From assembly GCA_963761445.1 (NCBI GenBank), contig CAVXHV010000005.1, forward strand, positions 3,472,001 to 3,536,000: a stretch of 64,000 nt of DNA. The letters are read 5' to 3'. The position numbers and the translations under genes are program-made. Position 1 is the stretch's first letter; every line of letters begins with the position of its first letter. This DNA comes from CAVXHV01 sp963761445 (lineage in GTDB: Bacteria; Planctomycetota; Planctomycetia; Isosphaerales; Isosphaeraceae). This document shows, piece after piece, positions 27,784 through 37,640 of the stretch. The notes under the pieces were generated by a model. It did not search any database, was not told the DNA's origin, and worked only from the letters and a program-made list of their open reading frames with translations.

Positions 27784-27900
27784 TGGCTCGCCGCCGGGCG
27801 AGCGATAGGGCGATGGTTGCGTTCGGGTAAGTAGTTCGTTTCGGTTCATTGGTTGGTTGGTTAACAAGTCTTAGGTCCATATTCAAATGAGGGTAGTACA

Positions 27901-28732
27901 ATGCTCCGTTTCGTCACGTTCGTCGATGGGTCAAATCTCGACGGTGTGCTAAAACATCTGAATTTACGTGTCGATGATTATGGCTCGTTTTATCGTCACG
28001 TCTTCGAGCAGAGTGTGCAGTACTGGGGCCGAACCTTTGCAGACGGGGCCGACTGGCCCACTGCTCAGCATTCGCGAATCTACTGGTATGTCGTCGGCAA
28101 GATGGACGAGTGGGACTTGAACGACCCCAAGGCCGAAGCCCGCTTGCGCGACTCGCTTCGAGATGAATCCTCGCCTGCGCGACGCCTACCTCGAAGACGC
28201 CAGCCGCCGCCTCTCCGACCTTCCGCCAGACCGCAGGGCTGAGGAAGCATGGAACTTCTGCTTCTCCGAGACCCGCGAATGGTACGAGAGCAAGCGCCGG
28301 GCGCTCGAGCGAAAGAAGCGGTTTTATCACGGAGTCCAGGCCGCCACCGACTTCGTCGAGATCCGCCAGGAAGGCCACTGGAAGGTCGACCTCCTTCATC
28401 ACTCAGTAAATGAAAAAGGCCTCGACACCAGTCTCGCCGTCGACATGGTGGCCTTGCAGGATACCTACGACATCGCCCTCTTGATCTCCGGCGACGCCGA
28501 TGGAATCCCCGGCATCAACTACGTCAAGAGCCGCTCCAAACACGTGGGCGTGGCCGAATTCCGCCGCGGTTCTCCCGCCGACTTCCCCACCAAGGGAACC
28601 TCCTCGCGCTTGAAGATCGCAGCCGACTTCGTCGTCCAAGTCTACGAGTCCGAGCTCCTTCGCCGCAACCTGGCCTACCGGGCCGAATCCGACTACACCA
28701 CCCAGTTGGGCGGCAACGAACCGCCCTATTGA
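27901..28732 (+). pseudogene. NYN (PIN-like RNase) domain protein, one frameshift
   Basis: The first frame (ATG 27901) starts RFVTFVDGSNLDGVLKHL, the N-terminal Asp of a NYN domain. The second frame continues from about 28160: WKVDLLHHSVNEKGLDTSLA, then YDIALLISGDADGIPGINYV, which holds the remaining acidic residues. Removing one T at 28168 joins them as RDSLRDEPRLRDAYLEDA. NYN proteins of the LabA/DUF88 group are metal-dependent ribonucleases. The gene sits between purL and purQ but has no obvious link to purine synthesis. Confidence 0.75.
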
Positions 28733-28805
28733 GAGCCTCGAAGTGACATCCGGATGGCCGGGGCCTCGCCCCGAGGCTCCGGCTTTCCACAACCAAAGGC
28801 GCTCG

Positions 28806-29399
28806 CTACGCGAAGATCTTGTCGACGTCGATTCGCCAACCCGGCACCGCCGGCTCGGCGTGCGCAGGTCTCGCCGCGCGAGAAGACCGTCGGCTCTCCG
28901 GGCGCATCGGCGCGGTAGCGCGAATCACCTCACCGACAGGATCAACATCCCACACCACCTTCGTTCCGGCCTCAAAATAATCGCGACGTTTCGCAGCAAT
29001 TTCGTTCTCTGCGGCACGCCCATAGTCGCCTTCGCTTCGCACCTCGACCGCCAAAGTCGGCGGCCCGCTTACGAACCGCATCTTGTTCGTCGGTAACACG
29101 CCATCGTAAAAGGATGCGTCGGGAGAAAACGACTCGCGACCGGAGGGCAATCGCGGCACTCCGAATCCCATGTTGTCGGTGTAAGCCTGACCGCGACCTG
29201 TCGCTTCGGCATGATCGTCTAGGCTGCGAAAAACTCGTGAAGCGATCCGATTGGGGTAATGACCACTGGCCATGAGAGGAACAATCCTTCCACCAATCAG
29301 TTCCGCCTTTCCGTCATACCGGTAAAGATCGTCGAGGGTCGCGGCCGGTTCTGCTTGCGGCCTTGGCTCTCGCTCAGATGTGGTTCGAGTGACACCCAT
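28806..29399 (-). CDS. Uma2 family protein (PD-(D/E)xK fold)
   Basis: Protein of about 197 residues from ATG 29399, with AAGGAG 9 bases upstream. YRYDGKAELIGGRIVPLMA, SFSPDASFYDG and PTLAVEVRSEGD are the Uma2/DUF820 core, with the acidic residues and Glu of a nuclease-like active site. The stretch before the conserved end (AHAEPAVPGWRIDVDKIFA) reads poorly in this frame. A neighbouring frame gives RADAPGEPTVFSRGET there, so two compensating single-base indels are likely between about 28850 and 28925. Function of the family is unsettled. Confidence 0.75.
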   Translation of the reverse strand: MGVTRTTSEREPRPQAEPAATLDDLYRYDGKAELIGGRIVPLMASGHYPNRIASRVFRSLDDHAEATGRGQAYTDNMGFGVPRLPSGRESFSPDASFYDGVLPTNKMRFVSGPPTLAVEVRSEGDYGRAAENEIAAKRRDYFEAGTKVVWDVDPVGEVIRATAPMRPESRRSSRAARPAHAEPAVPGWRIDVDKIFA

Positions 29400-29663
29400 G
29401 ACGATCATCTCCTTGGATCGAGCCACGCTTGACTCCCCTCGCCGAGCGCGAATACGATCTCTACGGCATTCTACACAATTTGCCCGCAACGGCCAACGCG
29501 GCGCGCTCACCGATCCTGTTCCTTCCTTGTTACTTTTCCCCCCTTGCAAAGGGGGTCAGGGGGGGTGGGGGCTGACGGGTGGATATACCCTCAGCCGTCC
29601 CAAGGGGGAAGTGGAGGGCCGCGTACCCCGAGCCTGGCCAATGAAAATGTACCGATCAAACCC

Positions 29664-30434
29664 ATGACCCGACCTCACGCAATCGTCCTCCGAGCACCCG
29701 GCACCAACTGTGACGAAGAGGCCGCCTACGCCTTCGATCGCGCCGGCGCCCTCGCCCAGACCTGGCACATCAACCAGATCATCGAATCTCCCGCCGCGCT
29801 GGATCAATTCCAGATCCTGGTGATTCCCGGCGGCTTCTCCTACGGCGATGACCTGGGCGCCGGCCGCATCTTCGCGACAAGAATCGCCACCACGCTCGGC
29901 GAAGCGCTGCGGCGGTTTCATGACCGCGGCGGCCTGGTTCTCGGCATCTGCAATGGGTTTCAAGTGCTGGTGCGCAGCGGTCTGCTGCCCGGCGGGTCAT
30001 CCGCGGCGACCACGCTCGCCGCCAACGATTCCGGCCGATTTGAGGACCGATGGGTAAAACTCCTGCCTCGCCCCGGGCTCTCGCCATTTGTCACTTTCTC
30101 GGAACCGATCGAGCTGCCTGTGGCCCACGGTGAGGGCCGTTTCCTCATGTCCGACACCGCGGCCGTGACCGCACTCGAGCGCAGCGGCCAGGTCGTCCTC
30201 CAGTACGGCGGCCCAGATTCCCGCCCAACCCAGGATTATCCGGCCAACCCCAATGGCTCCGAACGCGCCGTTGCCGGTGTATGCGACCCCACGGGGCGAA
30301 TCTTCGGCCTCATGCCCCACCCGGAGCGGTTCATCACGCCCTGGCACCATCCTCGGTGGACACGCCACCGAAATGGCTCGCTGCCTCAAGGAGACGGCCT
30401 GCGCATCTTCGAAAGCGCCGTGCGGGTTTTCTGA
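29664..30434 (+). CDS. purQ: FGAM synthase glutaminase subunit PurQ
   Basis: Protein of 256 residues from ATG 29664. Class I glutamine amidotransferase: GTNCDEEAAYAF near the start, the oxyanion region VIPGGFSYGDDLGAGRI, nucleophile Cys in GICNGFQVL, and the His/Glu pair in MPHPERFI. It supplies ammonia to PurL for FGAM formation in purine synthesis. It is intact, while its partner purL at 24905-27783 is frameshifted. Its stop at 30434 directly abuts the stop of the convergent GCS2 gene. Confidence 0.93.
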   Translation: MTRPHAIVLRAPGTNCDEEAAYAFDRAGALAQTWHINQIIESPAALDQFQILVIPGGFSYGDDLGAGRIFATRIATTLGEALRRFHDRGGLVLGICNGFQVLVRSGLLPGGSSAATTLAANDSGRFEDRWVKLLPRPGLSPFVTFSEPIELPVAHGEGRFLMSDTAAVTALERSGQVVLQYGGPDSRPTQDYPANPNGSERAVAGVCDPTGRIFGLMPHPERFITPWHHPRWTRHRNGSLPQGDGLRIFESAVRVF

Positions 30435-31580
30435 TCATCGCTCACCGTAGGCCACCATTCGGCGCACCACTTCAACAAGATCTCCAGTCTCCTCGAATAC
30501 GCGAAGCTGCATGACCGATCCCGTCGGCCCGTCCGCCATTTCATGCAATCTCGCCAGGTGCTCGACACAGTCAAGCTCGCAAGCGCGCTCGTGCAGCCGC
30601 TCGGCAAGTCGATGCACGACGTCTCTGGCCGGCACGACCTTGTGTGTCGCCGGGTCGACCAGCCGCGCGTCCATCCCGTAGCGGCACGCCCGCCACTTGT
30701 TCTGCCGGATCAAGAAAGGATGGCAATCGAACTGGTACGTTCCCTGGTCGATTTCCTGCGACAGGTCATGCACCAGGCACTGGATGAGCGCCGTGATCCC
30801 CATGACCTGGTCCAGCCCCGGCGGCATATCGCAGATTCGCACCTCGACCGTCCCGAAGTTGTGGTGCGGGCGCACGTCCCACCAAAGCTCGCGAATCGTC
30901 CTGATGAAACCGGTGTCGACCAGGTTGTTGAGGAGCCACGCATACTCGGACCAGTTGCGCATGAGCGGCGGCAAGCCCGCCGTCGGCAACGTCTCCATGA
31001 TCTTGCTGCGCTGGGAGTGCAGCCCCGTGTTTCGCCCCTGCCAGAACGGACTGTTGGCCGAGAGGGCCAAGAGCGTCGGCAAATGCTGCAAGATGCGGTC
31101 GCAGATCATGATCGCCTTGTCGCCGCAATCGACGCCGACATGAACGTGTAATCCAAATGTGATAATCCGCCTCGCAGTCTCCTGCAGCAGCTCGATCAAG
31201 TCGATGTAGCGTTCCGTCGGGGTCACCTCCTGGATCTGCCACCGTGAGAACGGGTGCGTCCCGCTCCAGAACAGCCGCACCCCCTGGCGCCCGGCAATCT
31301 CCGAAACAACCTTGATTTTCTCCGTCAGGTCGCGATGCGCTTCATCAACACTTGCGCAAACCTTGGTGTTGAGCTCGATATAGCACTGGAACAGCTCGGG
31401 CTTGACCGCCGCTTCCAGTTCCTTGGGAATCTCGGCGAGGATCTGCGTCACCCCGCTCTCAAGCGCCATCGTCTGGCTGTCAACCAGATTGAGCTCGATC
31501 TCGACGCCCAGCGTGGGGCGCTCGTTGCTGACAAATCGATATGGGGGCACGAAACACCGCTCCGACTTCGATCTGCTCAC
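30435..31580 (-). CDS. GCS2/YbdK-type carboxylate-amine ligase
   Basis: Protein of 381 residues of the glutamate-cysteine ligase family 2. N-terminal TLGVEIELNLVD gives the metal and substrate acidic residues; FGLHVHVGVDCGDKA and HHNFGTVEVRICDMPPG are further hallmarks. The enzyme ligates an amine to the carboxylate of glutamate or a related amino acid in the cytoplasm; the true substrate of YbdK-type members is unknown. It is last in a minus-strand run after pstSCAB and the secreted TIM-barrel gene, 47 bases downstream of the latter. Confidence 0.88.
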   Translation of the reverse strand: MSRSKSERCFVPPYRFVSNERPTLGVEIELNLVDSQTMALESGVTQILAEIPKELEAAVKPELFQCYIELNTKVCASVDEAHRDLTEKIKVVSEIAGRQGVRLFWSGTHPFSRWQIQEVTPTERYIDLIELLQETARRIITFGLHVHVGVDCGDKAIMICDRILQHLPTLLALSANSPFWQGRNTGLHSQRSKIMETLPTAGLPPLMRNWSEYAWLLNNLVDTGFIRTIRELWWDVRPHHNFGTVEVRICDMPPGLDQVMGITALIQCLVHDLSQEIDQGTYQFDCHPFLIRQNKWRACRYGMDARLVDPATHKVVPARDVVHRLAERLHERACELDCVEHLARLHEMADGPTGSVMQLRVFEETGDLVEVVRRMVAYGER

Positions 31581-31627
31581 GACTTCTTGTCGAGCTCGAA
31601 CGCTCCGCTGCCCAGAACAGGATCAAT

Positions 31628-33467
31628 TCAGCGGCCCGTTTTGCCCTGCATCGCCTGGCCATACTGCTCGAGCAGATTGTACTTGGATTGCCAGGTCGTG
31701 TACATGAACCCGATGACCCCCGGAACATCCCGCGCAGCCTGATCCCACTGCTGGAAATTCGTCAGGTCGTCAACATCATAATAACCGGCAATGATCTGTT
31801 TGTGCCCGCGACCCGCAAAGAACGACAGACTCTCCTTCGCCTTGCCGCCGTTCCAGTTGGCGATGATCACGTCGCGCGAAAGGCCCTCCCACGAGCCTTC
31901 GAGCGAGCCGTTCACCAGGTAGTAGTTGCCGACGGCGTTATGATGCGGATCGAACATGTCCGACCACACGACGATCCGGGCCTGCGGGTTCACAGACTTG
32001 AGAATCTCGGTGCATTTGCGAGCATTGTCCGCCAGCAGCTCGCCCGGCGAGAGCTTCCGATCCTGGCAGGCGCGGCACCAGTTGCCGACGCGTATCTCAT
32101 CGTGCGACATGAAGAAGGTCTTTGGCCGGAACAGCTCATTCACTCGGCGGGCCTGCACGCGAAGAATCTCGTACAGCTTCGGCTCGCTCGGGCAGCACAT
32201 CACCTGCGAGCCATGTGTGATGATCGGGGTGATACCAGCTCACAAGCAGCTTGCGCGCCTGACCGGATCCTCGAGCGCGACACGATGCGAATGACGGCGC
32301 CCGGATGCTCGAATTCATATTCGCCCGCCCAGGGAACCATCCCCAGCTTGGCGTCGGCGACCGGCTCATAGTCGCGGCCCTCCTCGTACGTCGTCTTCCC
32401 ATCCGCTGATTTGACAACCAACGGACATCCCTTGCGCCGCAGCAGATTGACCAGTGCCAGCTCTTCAAGAGCAAGGTCGTCGATCCAGAATGTCCCCTTC
32501 CCTTCGCCCCAGAAGCCCGCGTACAGGCTGACTTCATGCTCTTCCAGACTGTTAAAGACGACGTCGATCTTCTTCCAGTCCGCGGTCGGCTCAAGCCCGC
32601 CCTCATGAAACGTCAGCGATTTGTTCTCCCGGCTGGTGGCAAGCGCCAGCAGGTGAAACGATCCGGTGGGTGCAAGGTCCTTCGTCTTCACCCAGCACCA
32701 ATAACGATAGGCGGTGTGAGGGCGCACGCTCACTCGCTGAACCAGGCGCAGGTTGGGCGAAGTATGCCCTTTATCCTTCGTCCCGGCCTCGAGTCGGCAA
32801 GAGACGCGACCACCGTGCACACCGAGCGATCGGCAAACGTCCCGGCCCCGGGGTCGTCCTGGAACGAAAAGTTGAGGAACCTGTCACCGTTCGTTTCTTC
32901 GAGCCCGCCATTCCGGAGTCGAACGACCGGCCTCGAATCGAGCACGGCCTCGAGCCGCCCGCCGCGTGCCTGCACGCCACCGGTCTTCTTTTTCGTGCCG
33001 GTCTTCTTCGCCGGCAGCTCGGCAACACTCTTGACCACATAGGGCTGGTCAACGACCGGTAAGCCCTCCGCGAGGTTCACGTCGTGAGCGAGATGCCCGT
33101 TGCTGTAGCCGATCGAGAAAACCGCCGGCACAAGCTCGAGGCCGGCCTCCGCAGCAGCCGACTTGATCTTCTCGACGTTCCGGAAGTAATTGTCCGTCAC
33201 GCGGTCCAGAACCTGCAGCTTGTAGTCCGAAAACAAGATCCCGGTGTATCCACTCTGCTTCGCCCGCGCAAAAAGCTTCGTGAGCTGCGGGACGGACGCG
33301 TCAACTTGCAGATTCGTGCTGCAATAAACCCAACGCTCGGAATAGGGAGCGACGGCTCGTTCGCCTTCGCCTCTTGCCGTGATCGCAAACAAGACACACA
33401 AGCACAGGGCGCCAAGCACGCCCGCGATCGCGGCTCGGGCCGCGCCGCGGCGGTTCCGGTTGTTCAT
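31628..33467 (-). pseudogene. secreted TIM-barrel (GH20-like) protein, about three frameshifts
   Basis: A signal peptide (AAIAGVLGALCLCVLFAIT) from ATG 33467 is followed by a barrel start (YSERWVYCSTNLQVDASVPQ, SGYTGILFSDYKLQVL), a beta-sandwich insert and a barrel end (FFMSHDEIRVGNWC, IVVWSDMFDPHHNAVGNYY, IGFMYTTWQSKYNL). This layout resembles glycoside hydrolase 20-like or related secreted enzymes; catalytic residues are not certain. Frame breaks lie near 32820, about 32255 and at GGGG 32226-32229, where one G too many splits SWYHP from IITHGSQV. It follows pstB on the same strand. Confidence 0.65.
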
Positions 33468-33486
33468 GGTTCGCTCTCGCACAAGC

Positions 33487-34458
33487 TCAGCCGATGCGCC
33501 CGGTGATGTACGCTTCGGTGCGCTTGTCCTTGGGGGTTGTGAAGAGAAGATCGGTCGGGCTGAACTCGGCGAGTATGCCCGTGCGATGGCCGTCGGCCGC
33601 CGCCTCGTCGAGCATCAGGCACGCCGTCAAATCGCTCACGCGGCGCGCTTGCTGCATGTTGTGGGTGACGATGACGATCGTGTAGTCTTCCTTCAAGTCT
33701 TCCATCAGGTCCTCGACCCGCGCGGTCGAGATCGGGTCCAGTGCCGAGCACGGCTCGTCCATCAGAATGACCTCGGGCTCCACGGCGAGCGTCCGCGCAA
33801 TGCAGAGCCGTTGCTGCTGCCCGCCCGAGAGCTCAAGCCCCGAGCGATGAAGCTTGTTCCGCACCTCGTCCCACAGCGCCGCCCGCCGCAGCGAGCGCTC
33901 GACAAGCTCATCCATGTCACCGCGATACCCGTTTATCCGCGCCCCCCAGGCAACATTGTTGTAGATGGTCTTGGGGAACGGATTCGGCTTTTGAAACACC
34001 ATTCCGATGCGCCGGCGAAGCACGACGGGGTCAATCTGGTCGCCCGAGATCAGCTCGCCGTCAAATCGCACTTCCCCCTCCGCCCGCGAGTTCGCGATCA
34101 AGTCATTCATGCGGTTGAAGCAGCGCAACAGTGTGCTCTTGCCGCAGCCCGAGGGCCCGATGAGTGCGGTGATCTTGTTGCGCGGAATATCGATCGTGAT
34201 GTCCTTGAGCGCCAGGCTCGCCCCGTACCAGACCGCAAGTCGGCGCGTCGATAGTACAACCGGATCGAGCGCGCGGCCCGCAGGCTTCGGAGCCTCGCGT
34301 GCCGCCTCGGGCGGTTTCGGAGCCTCACGCGCTGCCTCCGGCGGTTTCGGAGCCTCGCGCGTTGCTTCCGGCGGTTTCGGAGCCTCGCGCGCCTCCGCTG
34401 TCGGTTTCACCGCGGCACGTTCCTTGAGCTTTTCGGAGACGATCATCAATGGGCTCAC
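33487..34458 (-). CDS. pstB: phosphate ABC transporter ATP-binding protein PstB
   Basis: Protein of 323 residues, longer than the usual 250-270 because of an N-terminal extension made of a ten-residue repeat (REAPKPPEAA-type, four copies). The ATPase core is complete: Walker A GPSGCGKSTLLRCFNRMND, signature LSGGQQQRLCIARTL, Walker B VILMDEPCSALDP and the switch His in VTHNMQQA. It powers high-affinity phosphate uptake. Start is GTG 34458 or ATG 34446. It is the fourth gene of pstSCAB; no phoU follows. Confidence 0.93.
   Translation of the reverse strand: MSPLMIVSEKLKERAAVKPTAEAREAPKPPEATREAPKPPEAAREAPKPPEAAREAPKPAGRALDPVVLSTRRLAVWYGASLALKDITIDIPRNKITALIGPSGCGKSTLLRCFNRMNDLIANSRAEGEVRFDGELISGDQIDPVVLRRRIGMVFQKPNPFPKTIYNNVAWGARINGYRGDMDELVERSLRRAALWDEVRNKLHRSGLELSGGQQQRLCIARTLAVEPEVILMDEPCSALDPISTARVEDLMEDLKEDYTIVIVTHNMQQARRVSDLTACLMLDEAAADGHRTGILAEFSPTDLLFTTPKDKRTEAYITGRIG
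34282..34401 (-). repeat. 30-bp tandem repeat inside pstB encoding (REAPKPPEA[A/T])n
   Basis: Four imperfect copies of a 30-bp unit (GGCGGTTTCGGAGCCTCGCG on the plus strand) lie in frame in the 5' part of pstB. They encode a Pro/Ala/Glu/Lys-rich linker ahead of the ATPase domain. Unit length is a multiple of three, so copy number can change without breaking the gene. Confidence 0.75.
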
Positions 34459-34489
34459 TTTTGCGGATAAACCCGCTCCCGGAAGTTCG

Positions 34490-35440
34490 TCAATGATAAC
34501 GCCTGAACCGTCCGCGAATCACGATGGCGACGCCGTTCATCAAAAGCAGGATCGTGACCAGAATCAGGATACCACCGGCGACGACCGGCTGGAACTTGGG
34601 GTCCGGCTGCCTGGCGTAATTGTAAATCTCCACCGGCAGTGCTGAATACCGGTCCATCGGACCGTGCGGCACCTGCGGGATCGAGGCAGCCGCGCCCACC
34701 ATCAGCAGTGGGGCCGTCTCGCCGATCGCGCGCGAAAGGCCCAGGATCGTGCCCGTCAGAATGCCCGGCAACGCCGACGGCAAAACGTGATCGCGAACGA
34801 CCTGCCATCGCGTCGCTCCCAGAGCCAGCGCCGCCTGCCGCAGCGACCCCGGCACCGCTCGCAGCGCCTCCTGCGTCGTGATCACGATGATCGGCAGGAT
34901 GAGCAGGCTCAGGGTCAACACTCCCGCCAGCAGCACCGGGCCCAGCGCAATCGACTTGAAGCCGAACGCCCGCACAAATACCGCCAGGCCCAGAATCCCA
35001 TAGACGATCGAAGGCACGCCCGCCAGATTCGCGATATTGGTTTGAATGATGTGCCGGATCCGCCCCGACGGCGCATATTCTTCAAGGAACACGCCGGCCC
35101 CGACCCCCACCGGTATTCCAATCACCGCAACCAGTCCCAGAAGCCATAAGCTCCCCGTGATTCCCACCTGGTAGCCGGCCTCTCCGGGACGCCTCGATTG
35201 CAGCGACGTCATTAAACGCCGGACCAAACCCGCAAGCTCCCCGAGCCGTGGGCCCACGGCATACCACGGATGTTCGGCATGCCCCGCCATCGCCGCAGCC
35301 ACGACCGAGCCCAGAAGCACGGCCAGCACCGCGACGCCCGTGCAGGTCGCCAGCAGACACGCTGCTCCGAACAACGGCCCGGCCAGTCGCCGCATCGGGC
35401 GATCCGCGTGGAAGTGGCTCTGCGCCGGCGCCGTGCTCAT
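34490..35440 (-). CDS. pstA: phosphate ABC transporter permease PstA
   Basis: Protein of 316 residues with six or so membrane segments. The binding-protein-dependent permease loop (IITTQEALRAVPGSLRQAALALGATRWQV) is intact. The start at 35440 overlaps the pstC stop by four bases (35437-35440), showing translational coupling. With PstC it forms the membrane channel of the phosphate transporter. Confidence 0.92.
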   Translation of the reverse strand: MSTAPAQSHFHADRPMRRLAGPLFGAACLLATCTGVAVLAVLLGSVVAAAMAGHAEHPWYAVGPRLGELAGLVRRLMTSLQSRRPGEAGYQVGITGSLWLLGLVAVIGIPVGVGAGVFLEEYAPSGRIRHIIQTNIANLAGVPSIVYGILGLAVFVRAFGFKSIALGPVLLAGVLTLSLLILPIIVITTQEALRAVPGSLRQAALALGATRWQVVRDHVLPSALPGILTGTILGLSRAIGETAPLLMVGAAASIPQVPHGPMDRYSALPVEIYNYARQPDPKFQPVVAGGILILVTILLLMNGVAIVIRGRFRRYH

Positions 35441-36411
35441 TGATAAACCTCGCGAAAGTGCCGCAGGATCCAGCCCGAAGTGATGTTGAGCACGAGCGTG
35501 ATCGCAAACAGAGTGAGCCCCACCGCAAACAGTGAGAGATACTTGGGCTCGCCGAACGATGCCTCGCCACCGATCACCTGCACGATGTAGGTCGTCATCG
35601 TCTCGATCTGCGTGAGCGGGTTCAATGTGATTTGCGGTCGCGAGCCGGCCGCAAGCACCACCGCCATCGTCTCGCCCACCGCCCGGCTCACCGCCAGGAT
35701 GAATGACGCAAAGACGCCGGAAAGCGCCGCCGGAAGCACGACCCTTGTTGATACCTCGAACTTGGTCGCCCCCAGTCCGAAGGCCGCTTCACGCAGCCCA
35801 CGCGGCACCGCCGAAAGCACATCCTCCGAAAGCGACGACACCAGCGGAATAATCATCACCCCAACCACGATGCAGGCCGAAAGTGCATTGAACGCCTGCA
35901 CTTTCAATCCCATCGGCTCCAGCACGGCCTTGAGCGCCGGCGTCACAAGCAAGAGCGCCAGGTACCCGTACACGATCGTCGGGATGCCCGCCAGTAGCTC
36001 CAGCAGCGGTTTCAGAACGCTGCGAACTCGCCGCGGGGCATATTCGCTCAGATAGATCGCGCTCAATAGACCGATCGGCAGCGCCACCAGCGACGAGCCC
36101 GCCGCCACCATGAACGTTCCCCACAAGAGTGGAACGATTCCAAATTTCGGTGGATCCCCCTCGGGTCGCAGCGTGGTGCCGAACAAGAATTCGGTCACCG
36201 ACACATCCGCCAGCCGGAAGAACGAAATGCTCTGGGCTCCCAGGACAAGCACAATGCCGGCCGTCGTGAACACGGTGATGAGCGTGCACAAGACAAGGCC
36301 CACCTTCACCGCTCGTTCCCAGAACGCAAGGGCACGGGAGTGCCCCGGCCACAGCTCGGCCCCCGACGGCGCGGCCGGTTTTTCGCCGGGATTCTCGGAG
36401 GGAGAGGCCAA
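35437..36411 (-). CDS. pstC: phosphate ABC transporter permease PstC
   Basis: Protein of 324 residues, six predicted membrane segments starting with VGLVLCTLITVFTTAGIVLV. It has the permease signature (LSEDVLSAVPRGLREAAFGLGATKFEV) and PstC-type FLFGTTLRPEGDPPKFGI in the first periplasmic loop. Located 11 bases after pstS and overlapping pstA. Confidence 0.92.
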   Translation of the reverse strand: MASPSENPGEKPAAPSGAELWPGHSRALAFWERAVKVGLVLCTLITVFTTAGIVLVLGAQSISFFRLADVSVTEFLFGTTLRPEGDPPKFGIVPLLWGTFMVAAGSSLVALPIGLLSAIYLSEYAPRRVRSVLKPLLELLAGIPTIVYGYLALLLVTPALKAVLEPMGLKVQAFNALSACIVVGVMIIPLVSSLSEDVLSAVPRGLREAAFGLGATKFEVSTRVVLPAALSGVFASFILAVSRAVGETMAVVLAAGSRPQITLNPLTQIETMTTYIVQVIGGEASFGEPKYLSLFAVGLTLFAITLVLNITSGWILRHFREVYQ

Positions 36412-36422
36412 AACCAGGATCC

Positions 36423-37415
36423 TTACTTCGTTGCCGCGTTCTTGGTCTCGCCCTTGCTCTCCACCGCGGGTAGCAGCTTGGCGAGCGCCGCCTGATTGGC
36501 AGCCTTGTCCTCTGACGTCGGAGGCGCATACCCGCCGTCGACGGCGAGTTCATCGATCTTATCCAGATACAATCGCAGAAAACGACCCACCTCCGGCCGC
36601 CGCGCTGCCGAATTCTTCACGTAGATGTAAAGCGGCCGTGAGAGCGGTGCATACGTCTTGTCGATGATCGTGGCGGGGCTGGGAAGCACCGGAGCTGCGC
36701 TCGGTCCGTTCTGTACGGCCACCGCCCGCAGCGTGTCCTTGTTGGCGGCGTAATACGCATAGCCGAAATAGCCCAGCGCGTCGCTGTCGCTGGTGATCCC
36801 TCTGACCAGCACGTTGTCGTCGGGGCTGATCTGCACGTCTTCCCGCTGCTTCTTGGCCTGGCCCACGATCGCTTCCGTGAAAAACTCGAATGTCCCCGAA
36901 TCGTGGTCCGGCGAATAGAGAATGATCTCCCGGTCCGGCCAAGACGGATCGATCTCCTTCCACGTCCTCACTGTACTCGCCGGTGCCCAGAGCTTCTTGA
37001 GCTGCTCGACAGTGAGCGATTTGACGAAGTCATTCTTGGGATTCACGACCAGAGTGATGCCGTCGTAACCAACCAGGAACCGCGTCCAGTCCAGACCTTG
37101 CGCTTTCGCCTTCGCTTCCTCGTCCGCCTTGGCCGGACGCGACGCGTCGACAATGTCGATTTCACCCTCGAGATAATGCATGAAGCCCGCACCCGTGCCG
37201 TGGAAGTCCACGACCACGATCGTTTTCGGCTCGACTTGCCGAAACGCCTCTTGCGCCGCCAGGCTGATCCGGTACACCGTGCTCGACCCATCAACCACGA
37301 TCGTCGGCGTCGGCCCGCCCCCGCCTGGCCCGCCTCCACCGCTGCAGCCCGGCGCTGTGATGGCCCACAAAAGCAATAGGCTGATCGTCCCACGCAATCC
37401 ACGTGCTCTCATCAT
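36423..37415 (-). CDS. pstS: phosphate-binding lipoprotein PstS
   Basis: Protein of 330 residues with a signal peptide ending in a lipobox-like TAPGC, then a Gly/Pro linker. The phosphate-binding motif VDGSSTVYRI and GTGAGFMHYLEGEIDIVDASR are typical of PstS. It captures phosphate at the outer face of the membrane and passes it to PstCAB. First gene of the operon; ATG 37415 or 37412. Confidence 0.92.
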   Translation of the reverse strand: MMRARGLRGTISLLLLWAITAPGCSGGGGPGGGGPTPTIVVDGSSTVYRISLAAQEAFRQVEPKTIVVVDFHGTGAGFMHYLEGEIDIVDASRPAKADEEAKAKAQGLDWTRFLVGYDGITLVVNPKNDFVKSLTVEQLKKLWAPASTVRTWKEIDPSWPDREIILYSPDHDSGTFEFFTEAIVGQAKKQREDVQISPDDNVLVRGITSDSDALGYFGYAYYAANKDTLRAVAVQNGPSAAPVLPSPATIIDKTYAPLSRPLYIYVKNSAARRPEVGRFLRLYLDKIDELAVDGGYAPPTSEDKAANQAALAKLLPAVESKGETKNAATK

Positions 37416-37640
37416 CGCGGTCAGTTCCTTGCTTGATAGGCGGTCAAGATCAGGTCAGACGCCGTGACCGCGCGGGGCTGGTCCGCTTCCCCAATTCGAT
37501 CAAGTGCAATCAGGCCCAGCGGCGAGGCGATAGTCTAACGTTCGAATGTGAAGGTTTCGTGAATTATTCGGGTGAGTTCACCGGGAGTTTCCTGGCCGGA
37601 GCCCATCCTTTGCCAGCGCGCCATTCCTCCAGCGATGGAA

